64,000 nt of DNA, taken from assembly GCF_003751945.1 (NCBI RefSeq), contig NZ_RJKL01000001.1:4960001-5024000 (forward strand), in the 5' to 3' direction. A model generated the notes under the pieces. It made no database searches. It had not been told where the DNA came from and worked only from the letters and a program-made list of their open reading frames with translations. The stretch comes from Couchioplanes caeruleus. GTDB taxonomy: Bacteria > Actinomycetota > Actinomycetes > Mycobacteriales > Micromonosporaceae. A program made the position numbers and the translations under genes. This document shows, one piece after another, positions 40,173 to 47,084 of the stretch. Numbering within the stretch: position 1 is the stretch's first letter; each line of letters opens with the position of its first letter.

Positions 40173-40586
40173 ATGGCAACGAACAACTGGAAACGCCGGT
40201 CGGTCCTGCGCGGCCTCGGCGGGCTCGCCGCGGCAGCTCCAGCAGCCGCGACGCCGCCTGACGCGATGGCCGCACCGGCGAGCGACGACGCGATCGCCAG
40301 GGATGCCGTGGCCGCTGCCGGGCGACCTCACCTCGTCGTGATCATCATCGACGACCTCGCCCGGCGAGAACTCGGCTGCTACGGCAATACGTTCAACGAG
40401 ACACCGAACATCGACCGGCTCGCCGTCGACGGCGTGCGCTTCACCCACGCGTACGCCGCCGCGCCGGTATGTTCACCGACACGGGGCAGTCGACAGCCGT
40501 CATGCCTGGAGCCCCGCAACCATCGAGCCACCGGGCTCGCCAGACTCGCCCTGAGGTGCAAGATCATCTTGAGGGTGGCCCATTGA
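40173..40586 (+). pseudogene. Sulfatase N-terminal fragment, broken just after the formylglycine motif
   Basis: An ATG start and a Tat-type signal (KRRSVLRGLGG) are followed by VVIIIDDLARRELGCYGN, ETPNIDRLAVDGVRFTHAY and the sulfatase motif CSPTR (Cys codon 40469-40471), whose Cys would become formylglycine. Homology stops within five residues of that motif, and the rest (SCLEPRNHRATGL...) is not sulfatase. It follows the C-terminal sulfatase remnant by 25 bp. The two look like opposite halves of tandem genes joined by deletion. From 40587 to 40718 only short unassigned coding scraps are seen. Confidence 0.8.
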
Positions 40587-40718
40587 ATCGCACCCGGATG
40601 CTCGTCGTCCTGGCCTTCGCCGAAAGCGGCGACATCCAGGCCGCGCTGGCGCGGGTGACGGTCTCTTGAGGTCCTACACTGGCCTGGAGATCAATAGGCG
40701 CCGCTGATGGGATGACGA

Positions 40719-41735
40719 ATGGCGACACCGGCCTCGCCCCGGCGGCCCCCGACCCTGGACGAGGTCGCCGAGCGGGCGCGGGTGTCGCGGACGGTCGCGT
40801 CCCGCGTGATCAACAATGTGCCGCACGTGAGCCGCGCCAAGCGGGACGCGGTGGAGAAGGCGATCCGGGAGCTCGGTTACACCCCCAACCGGGCGGCCCG
40901 GGCCCTGGCGACCCGGCAGACCGGCGTGGTGGTGCTGGCGGTCTCCGGTGACGGGCCCGAGGTGTTCGCGGACCCCTTCTTCGCGCAGGTCATCGTCGGG
41001 GTTTCGGCCGCGCTCGAGCAGACCGACCTGCACCTGGTGCTCAGCCTGGCCACCACCGGCAACGGCCAGCAGCGGCTGGAGAGCTTCCTGCGTACGCGGG
41101 GTGCCGACGGCGTCATCCTGATGGCGCTGCGCGGCAACGACCCGCTGATCGGCACCGCCGCGGAGTCCGGGCTGCCGACGGTCTTCGGCGGACGGCCACT
41201 GCACGGCACCCCGCCCTGGTATGTCGACGTGGACAACGTCGGGGGCGCGCGGGCGGCCACCGAGCACCTCGTCGCCGGCGGACGCCGCCGCATCGCCATG
41301 ATCACCGGACCCGCCGACACCGGTGTCACCCAGGCCCGCCGTCGGGGATACACCGAGGCTCTGGTGCTGGCGGGACTCGCCCCGTACGCCAGCGAGCCGG
41401 CCGACTTCACGGAGTCCGGCGGCGCCGAGGCCATGCGAGGGCTGCTACGGACGCATCCAGATCTCGACGCCGTGTTCGCCGCGAACGACAACATGGCCGC
41501 GGGTGCGCTGCGGGCGCTGCGCGACGCGGGACGTACCGTTCCCGGCGACGTGGCGGTGGTGGGCTTCGACGATCTGCCGATCGCGGTGCACACCGAGCCG
41601 CGGCTGACCACCGTGCACCAGCCGGTGCAGGCGCTGGGGCGGGAGGCGGCCCGCATGCTGGTGGCCCTGCTCGACGGCCAGCAGCCGGCGCCGCTCATCC
41701 TCCCCACCCGCATGGCCGTCCGCGAATCCGCTTGA
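40719..41735 (+). CDS. LacI-family transcriptional regulator
   Basis: 338 residues. The N-terminal LacI HTH (TLDEVAERARVSRTVASRVINN) and hinge (AARALATRQTGVV) precede a periplasmic-binding-protein-like sensor domain ending AVVGFDDLPIAVHTEPRLTTVHQP. The palindrome GGAAGCGCTTCC, of the central-CG type bound by LacI proteins, occurs 10 bp after its stop and again just before the GH16 gene. It most likely represses that glucanase until an oligosaccharide inducer appears. It is intact although flanked by pseudogenes. Confidence 0.92.
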   Translation: MATPASPRRPPTLDEVAERARVSRTVASRVINNVPHVSRAKRDAVEKAIRELGYTPNRAARALATRQTGVVVLAVSGDGPEVFADPFFAQVIVGVSAALEQTDLHLVLSLATTGNGQQRLESFLRTRGADGVILMALRGNDPLIGTAAESGLPTVFGGRPLHGTPPWYVDVDNVGGARAATEHLVAGGRRRIAMITGPADTGVTQARRRGYTEALVLAGLAPYASEPADFTESGGAEAMRGLLRTHPDLDAVFAANDNMAAGALRALRDAGRTVPGDVAVVGFDDLPIAVHTEPRLTTVHQPVQALGREAARMLVALLDGQQPAPLILPTRMAVRESA

Positions 41736-41744
41736 CCGCCTACT

Positions 41745-41756
41745 GGAAGCGCTTCC
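41745..41756. promoter_or_regulatory. LacI-type operator, copy 1
   Basis: Perfect palindrome GGAAGCGCTTCC, 10 bp downstream of the lacI-family stop codon and 201 bp upstream of the GH16 start. It is identical to copy 2, 176 bp away, a spacing that would allow DNA looping. Confidence 0.7.
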
Positions 41757-41914
41757 TGTTCGAGGCTTCAGCAAGATTAAAAGCTTCATTAAGGAAAGCT
41801 GACCGAAAGTCACGCAGGTCCTCACGAAGCGCTCGTGAACTGGAAAAACATCGAGAGAGATGCCCGCGGTGGCCTTGACTGGGGTTGGCGACGTGGCGCA
41901 CGGTGGGACGGTCA

Positions 41915-41932
41915 TTGACAGGAAGCGCTTCC
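41915..41932 (+). promoter_or_regulatory. GH16 promoter -35 with LacI-type operator, copy 2
   Basis: A consensus TTGACA (41915-41920) is followed directly by GGAAGCGCTTCC (41921-41932), which occupies the -35/-10 spacer. Binding there would block RNA polymerase. Confidence 0.7.
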
Positions 41933-41957
41933 AAACTTCCTTCGAAAGGCATCACCC

Positions 41958-42929
41958 ATGCGTAGCTCACGGAAACTCGTCGCGACGCTGGCCGTCGCGG
42001 CCGCCCTCAGCGGCAGCCTCTACGCGGCTTCCCGCCACGACTCGGCCGGCGCGGCCACCACCAAGCTCACCTGGAGCGACGAGTTCAACGCCCCGGCCGG
42101 CACGCCAGTCGACGCGACCAAGTGGACGATGGAGACCGGCGAGCCCGGCGCCGCGAACCAGGAGCGGCAGTGGTACACCACCAGCACGAGCAACGCCGCC
42201 CATGATGGCACCGGCAACATGGTCATCACCGCCCGCAAGGAGAATCCGGCCGGCTATGAATGCTGGTACGGCGCCTGCCAGTACACGTCGGCGCGGTTGA
42301 TCACCGCGAGCAAGTTCACCCAGGCGTACGGCCGGTTCGAGGCGCGGATCAAGGTGCCCGGCGGGCGGGGCATCTGGCCGGCGTTCTGGATGCTCGGCGA
42401 CGACATCGGCACGGCCGGCTGGCCGGCCTCGGGCGAGATCGACATCCTCGAGCACCTCGGCGCGAAGGCGCCGAACACCGTCTACGGCACCATCCACGGC
42501 CCCGGCTACTCCGCGGCCGCGGGCATTCAGTCGTCCAAGACCCTGAGCGCGCCGCTCTCCGACGCCTTCCACGTGTTCTCGGTGGACTGGAGACCCGGCC
42601 TCATCGTCTGGCAGATCGACGGCGTCGAGTACCACCGGGCCACACCGGCCTCCGTCGGCAGCAACACCTGGGTCTTCGAGCACCCGTTCTCCCTGCTGCT
42701 CAACCTGGCGGTCGGCGGCAGCTGGCCCGGCGACCCGGACGCCAGCACGACGTTCCCGCGGCGGCTGCTGGTCGACTACGTGCGGGCGTACACGCACACC
42801 GGCGAAGCGACACCGTCGACCGTTCCCACCACGGCCCCCGCAACGACGGCACCGACCCCCACGCCCACGACGACCGCGCCCACGACGACAGCCCCGACCA
42901 TCGCGAATCCGACGGTCCGACGAACCTGA
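41958..42929 (+). CDS. Secreted GH16 endo-beta-glucanase (laminarinase-like)
   Basis: 323 residues. A signal peptide (MRSSRKLVATLAVAAALSGS) leads into a GH16 jelly-roll domain with TWSDEFNAP, GRFEARIKVPGGRGIWPAFWML and the catalytic motif GEIDILEHLG, whose two Glu are nucleophile and acid/base. HVFSVDWRPGLIVWQIDG and NLAVGGSWPG complete it. It should cut beta-1,3 or mixed-linked glucans outside the cell. The protein ends in a Thr/Pro linker (TTAPTPTPTTTAPTTTAPT) plus nine residues. Such linkers normally lead to a carbohydrate-binding module, so a C-terminal domain has probably been lost. The start has AAAGG 8 nt upstream. Confidence 0.9.
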   Translation: MRSSRKLVATLAVAAALSGSLYAASRHDSAGAATTKLTWSDEFNAPAGTPVDATKWTMETGEPGAANQERQWYTTSTSNAAHDGTGNMVITARKENPAGYECWYGACQYTSARLITASKFTQAYGRFEARIKVPGGRGIWPAFWMLGDDIGTAGWPASGEIDILEHLGAKAPNTVYGTIHGPGYSAAAGIQSSKTLSAPLSDAFHVFSVDWRPGLIVWQIDGVEYHRATPASVGSNTWVFEHPFSLLLNLAVGGSWPGDPDASTTFPRRLLVDYVRAYTHTGEATPSTVPTTAPATTAPTPTPTTTAPTTTAPTIANPTVRRT

Positions 42930-42960
42930 TCGTCGCCGCAGGGCCTCGGCCACGGCAGCC

Positions 42961-43113
42961 GCGCCGATCGTGGTGCTCAGCGCGGCGGCTGACCCGGACC
43001 TCGACCGGGACGGGCTGATCACCCGTTGGCTGTCCAAGCCGTTCTCGCCTCGGCAGCTACGCAACGACATCAGCGCCGTCCTGGCACAGACCGCCACTCT
43101 CGCGACGGCATGA
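42961..43113 (+). pseudogene. Response-regulator receiver domain, C-terminal remnant
   Basis: The plus frame from 42961 reads APIVVLSAAADPDLDRDG, then WLSKPFSPRQLRNDISAVLA, ending at TGA 43111-43113. This matches the last strand-helix pair of a REC domain including the conserved Lys (SKPF). There is no start codon and the phosphoacceptor half is absent. It begins about 30 bp after the GH16 stop, marking a deletion junction. Confidence 0.65.
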
Positions 43114-43176
43114 CCGCTCGGCGGCCGGGGCCTGCGACGACCACCCGTAAACGGGACCATGAACGGTTGCGGCGAT

Positions 43177-45402
43177 CTAGCGAGCCCTTGCGTCGTCGCG
43201 GGGGACAGCGCGGGCCGGTGGCATGTCGTCGATGACGCCCTCGTCCAGCAGCGCGAGGAACGCGTCGGCCACCGTCGGGTCGAACTGCCCACCCCGGCCG
43301 AGCTCGATCTGGGCGCGGGCCTCGGCGGTGGTCAGGGCGCGGGCGTAGGGCCGGTCGGTGCGCATCGCTGCCCAGGCGTCGCAGATCGCGATGATGCGCG
43401 CGCCGATCGGGATTTGCTCACCGGCGAGGCCCTGCGGGTAGCCGGTGCCGTCGTAGCGTTCGTGGTGGGCGGCGATCAGCGAGGCCAGGTCGCCGTGTTC
43501 GCCGAGGTTAGCCACGAGCCGGGCGCCCTCCTGCGGGTGGCAGCGCAGCTGTGCCCATTCGTCGGCGTCGGGCTGCCCCGGCTTGCGCAGGACCGCCTCG
43601 TCTACGGTGATCTTGCCGATGTCGTGCAGTCGTCCGGCGGCGGCCGTGGCGCGAAGCGTGGCCATGTCCAGGCCGAGTCGGTCACCGACGGCAAGGCACC
43701 AGCGGGCTACCGCGCTGTGCTGACCGGTGCCGTGCTCGGCGTCGACCTGGTCAGCGAGCCACAGCAGTCCCGCCGGCAGCGCGATGTCCTCCTCGATCGG
43801 GGTCGCGAGGGGACGGTCCGCGCTGACCACCCGGTCGCGACCGCCGGCCTTGGCTTCGTAGAGGGCCCGGTCGGCCGCGGCGACCAGGCGCTCGACATCG
43901 ATGCCGTCGGTGCCCGCGCCGTCGGTCGTGACGGACGTGGTGACGGCGAAGCCCAGCGAGGCCGTGACGGCGATCTCGTGGCCCGGCCCGGTCTGGATCG
44001 GGGTGCGGCGCACGCACCAGCGGACCCGCTCGGCGACTTCGGCCGCTGCCTCCTCGCCGGCCCCGGGGAGCAGGCACACGAATTCCTCGCCGCCGTAGCG
44101 GGCCACGATGTCGCTGTTCCGCACGGCTTGCCGGATCCGGTCGGCGACCTGGACCAGGACGGCGTCACCGGTGGGGTGGCCATGCGTGTCGTTGATCTGC
44201 TTGAAGCGGTCGAGATCCACCACGATGAGCGCCATCGGCTCGTCGGCACGGACGGCTCGTTCCGACTCCAACTTGAGCATCTCCTGGAAGAACCGCCGGT
44301 TGTACAGACCGGTGAGGGAGTCGGTGACGGCGAGGCGCTCCTGCTCCTGCAGCGAGACCTGGAGCTCGTGGGCCAGCCGGGTACGGTCGCGGGTGGTGAA
44401 CAGCTGCCGTACCAGCAGCCCGCCGCAGACGAACGCGGCGACGCCGAGCGTGCCGCCGCCGACCCGGCCGTTGCGTACTTGCTCGGCACCGACCAGGGCC
44501 GCGACAGACAACACGGCCACCAGTACCGCAGGAAAGGCCAGGTCGCGGTCGAACCGTGCCACCCGGGCCTCGCTGCGGTGGCGCACGGCCACCAGCGCGG
44601 CGAGGACGATAAGCACGCGGCGCGCCTGCCAGGGGACGTTCAACCAGCTGCCGTCGGTGTAGGTGTGCACCACCGCGACGTAGGTGAACACACAGTCGGT
44701 GACCGCCATGACCAAGTACGACGCCGCCATCAGCAGCACCGGGTAGGGCACGAGCCGGTGACCAGCGAAGCCCACCGCTGCCAGGGTGGCGAGGATCATC
44801 ACGTCCAGCAGCGGATAGGCGACCACGACCACGGCATCCAGGTCGAAGCTGTCGGGCAGCTGCGGGGCGATCAGCAGGGGCCAGCCCACGGCACCCAGCC
44901 CGACCGCGATCAGCGCCGCGTCGAGCAGCCCGCGCGCGCGGCGCAGCACATGGGCGGCGCCGAAGCCGATCACGATCGCCGGGACGGTCAGCACGTTGGC
45001 GAGCAGATACGCCGCGTCGGCGATCGACGGGGTCGGCGGACCACCGGCCGTGACAAGCCCGTAGCCCGTCCAGATAAGGTCGCCCGCCAGCGAGCAGACA
45101 CCTACCGCGAACAACAGCCGCCACATCGCGCGCCCACGGCCCTGACTGACCCGTGCGGCCATCGCGCTCAGCACCACTGCCACGAGCATCGGAACGGGGT
45201 AAAGCACATTGCCCTGGAACCAGGCCAGCCGTGGACTGTCCTGCGCCAGCGCCGTCAGCACCGCGTAGAGCCCGAGCCAGACGACCCCGGCTCCGGCTAC
45301 CGCCCAGCACACCCGATCCGACAGCGCCGCCCGCCGCAGCGCGACCTGCTCTCGCAACCGCAGCTCGACCGGAGTGTCAACCCGCGCGCCACTGCTGTCC
45401 AT
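43177..45402 (-). CDS. Bifunctional cyclic-di-GMP protein: 8-TM sensor + GGDEF + HD-GYP
   Basis: About 741 residues. The N-terminal third has roughly eight membrane helices (about 25-320). A GGDEF domain follows with TDSLTGLYNRRFFQEML, DLDRFKQINDTHGHPTGDAVL and the active-site YGGEEF (436-441), a functional variant. Then comes an HD-GYP domain with HDIGK, KPGQPDADEW, HHERYDGTGYPQGLAGEQIP, DAWAAMRTDRPY and GGQFDP, all metal residues kept. It could both make and break c-di-GMP in response to an envelope signal. A GTG at 45411 is an alternative start. No other c-di-GMP gene is nearby. Confidence 0.9.
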   Translation of the reverse strand: MDSSGARVDTPVELRLREQVALRRAALSDRVCWAVAGAGVVWLGLYAVLTALAQDSPRLAWFQGNVLYPVPMLVAVVLSAMAARVSQGRGRAMWRLLFAVGVCSLAGDLIWTGYGLVTAGGPPTPSIADAAYLLANVLTVPAIVIGFGAAHVLRRARGLLDAALIAVGLGAVGWPLLIAPQLPDSFDLDAVVVVAYPLLDVMILATLAAVGFAGHRLVPYPVLLMAASYLVMAVTDCVFTYVAVVHTYTDGSWLNVPWQARRVLIVLAALVAVRHRSEARVARFDRDLAFPAVLVAVLSVAALVGAEQVRNGRVGGGTLGVAAFVCGGLLVRQLFTTRDRTRLAHELQVSLQEQERLAVTDSLTGLYNRRFFQEMLKLESERAVRADEPMALIVVDLDRFKQINDTHGHPTGDAVLVQVADRIRQAVRNSDIVARYGGEEFVCLLPGAGEEAAAEVAERVRWCVRRTPIQTGPGHEIAVTASLGFAVTTSVTTDGAGTDGIDVERLVAAADRALYEAKAGGRDRVVSADRPLATPIEEDIALPAGLLWLADQVDAEHGTGQHSAVARWCLAVGDRLGLDMATLRATAAAGRLHDIGKITVDEAVLRKPGQPDADEWAQLRCHPQEGARLVANLGEHGDLASLIAAHHERYDGTGYPQGLAGEQIPIGARIIAICDAWAAMRTDRPYARALTTAEARAQIELGRGGQFDPTVADAFLALLDEGVIDDMPPARAVPRDDARAR

Positions 45403-45706
45403 GCCCGTCACTCCAGACCCGAGTGCAGCCGCCCCACGGCGGCAAGAAGCCATCGGCGTTCGCCCACTGGCGATGAAGCGACTCGGGTGGCCGCCAGAAC
45501 GACTCGCTGCCCCCAAGGCTGCTGGACACAGCGTCCCACGAGAGGGACCTACGGTAGACGGCTTTGGTGCGACAAGAGATCTGTCGCCTGGCAGATTTGG
45601 CTCGAGTACGACGTCAGCGAGTGGATCAAGCTACACCGTCCGCATCAACCGAGCGCTGAGGTTGAAGAGATGTAGATCAGGAACCGTCCGTCTGGTGCGC
45701 GGACGG
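45403..45706. other. Gap upstream of the GGDEF/HD-GYP gene
   Basis: About 300 bp with no supported gene. It must contain the promoter of the minus-strand gene. Its right part (45590-45680) has lower GC and may be debris of a mobile element. Confidence 0.4.
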
Positions 45707-45817
45707 CGGTGGGCCGACCATCGCCGAACCCTTGAGGCCATCGTGTGGATGTACCGCACCTGCTCACCTTGGCGGGACCTGCCAGGCGAGCTCGGCTCGT
45801 TCCAGACCGCCCACAAA
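45707..45817 (+). pseudogene. IS5-family transposase, N-terminal remnant
   Basis: The plus frame encodes RWADHRRTLEAIVWMYRTCS, then PWRDLPGELGSFQTAHK, the N-terminal region of IS5/IS1182-like transposases. It then switches to unrelated sequence. No catalytic part is left. Confidence 0.75.
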
Positions 45818-45845
45818 GTTGGCATAGATCCTTGTGGTATCACCA

Positions 45846-46106
45846 TGTCGTTCGAGATCAGCCCGGATCCGCTGCAGAAAGCGAGCTTCTCCGTCGACCT
45901 GTGCTGCCGCGTGCTGGACGTGTCCGTGTCCGGCTACTAAGCCCTGGCGCAGCCGCCCCCGTCGCCGCGATCGCTGTGCCACGCCGAACCTCGTGGCGAA
46001 CCCGCGACGAAGCCCGAGGACGCGACCTTCACCTACATCGACATCTGGTACAACACCCGACGATTCCAGAAGGAACTCGGTTACCGAAGTCCCGACGAAT
46101 ACGAGA
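45846..46106 (+). pseudogene. IS3-family transposase orfB, internally deleted
   Basis: The left piece (45846-45940) reads LQKASFSVDLCCRVLDVSVSGYY, the start of IS3 orfB, ending in a stop. The right piece (46025-46106) reads TFTYIDIWYNTRRFQKELGY then RSPDEYET, its end. The whole rve catalytic core between them is missing. It is an old scar next to an IS5 remnant. The 215 bp after it, to 46320, hold no supported gene. Confidence 0.75.
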
Positions 46107-46320
46107 CCTGCCCGGTCCACGACCGTCAGGGTCTGCGTGGCCGATCTCAACCCGTTCCCGCAGGCAGCACCGGTTTGAGCACCGTCCACTGCACGTCGTC
46201 AGGTCGTGTCGCCTCGCTGCCGCTACGCTCGGCACGAGGTCTCCGGTGGTACAAAAATGCGGCCTCGCTGGTACGGCGTAAGTCTTAGGTCGTACGGAAG
46301 CCCTCATTCTTTTCGGGGAC

Positions 46321-46347
46321 GCTCTCACTGATCGAGAGCCCTACGGT
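46321..46347 (+). promoter_or_regulatory. Promoter of the ABC-kinase-regulator operon with inverted repeat
   Basis: GCTCTC (46321-46326) and GAGAGC (46334-46339) form an inverted repeat just before a TACGGT -10 box (46342-46347). ATG 46356 follows after 8 nt. An operator for the operon's own NarL-type regulator or another protein is plausible. Confidence 0.45.
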
Positions 46348-46355
46348 TCATGGTC

Positions 46356-47084
46356 ATGCCAGTTCAGACCGATGGAAGTAGTCCCGCCGAACCGCTGCTG
46401 CACGCCGATGCGCTGGTCAAGTCGTACGGTGTCACGCGGGCACTCGATGGCGCCTCGCTGGGAGTACGCGCCGGTGAGGTTGTTGCGCTGACCGGGCCGT
46501 CCGGCTCGGGCAAGTCCACGCTGATGCACTGCCTCTCCGGGATCATCCCGCCGGACGAGGGGCAGGTGAGCTTCGCCGGCCGGAACCTGGCCGACCTGTC
46601 CGACCAGGAACGCAGCGCGCTGCGGCGGCAGACCTTCGGGTTCGTCTTCCAGTTCGGTCAGCTCGTGCCCGAGCTCACCTGCCTGGAGAACGTGGCCCTG
46701 CCGCTGCGGCTGGACGGTGTGCGGCGGGTGAAGGCGGCCCGGCGGGCGGCCGAGCTGCTGGCCCGGCTCGAGGTCGCCGACGTGGCGGACAAGCGCCCCG
46801 GTCAGGCGTCAGGCGGGCAGGGTCAGCGGGTGGCGATCGCCCGCGCGATGATTGCCGGCCCCCAGGTGATCTTCGCCGACGAGCCGACCGGCGCGCTCGA
46901 CTCGCGCAACGGGGAGCGGGTGATGCACCTGCTGATCGGCGCGGCCAAGGAGCGCGGAACCGCGGTCGTGCTGGTCACCCATGAACCGCGGATCGCCCGG
47001 TACGCCGATCGCGAGGCGGTGGTTCGCGACGGCCAGGTAAGCGAGGCGCGAACCGGCCGACACGAGATGGGGGCCGTCCGATGA
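46356..47084 (+). CDS. ABC transporter ATPase (MacB/LolD/BceA type)
   Basis: 242 residues. Walker A GPSGSGKST, Q-loop FQFGQLVPELT, signature ASGGQGQRVAIARA (usual L replaced by A), Walker B VIFADEPTGALDSR and H-loop VTHEP place it in the family that powers FtsX-like permeases. These work by mechanotransmission: peptide or lipoprotein release and antimicrobial-peptide resistance. It is coupled to the permease by an ATGA overlap. ATG 46350 is an alternative start; 46356 better fits the promoter. Confidence 0.9.
   Translation: MPVQTDGSSPAEPLLHADALVKSYGVTRALDGASLGVRAGEVVALTGPSGSGKSTLMHCLSGIIPPDEGQVSFAGRNLADLSDQERSALRRQTFGFVFQFGQLVPELTCLENVALPLRLDGVRRVKAARRAAELLARLEVADVADKRPGQASGGQGQRVAIARAMIAGPQVIFADEPTGALDSRNGERVMHLLIGAAKERGTAVVLVTHEPRIARYADREAVVRDGQVSEARTGRHEMGAVR

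Noticed and set aside
42961..43113. Continuation of the GH16 gene by frameshift into the receiver-like sequence
   Set aside because: A receiver domain is not a plausible C-terminus of a secreted glucanase; two separate truncated genes fit better.
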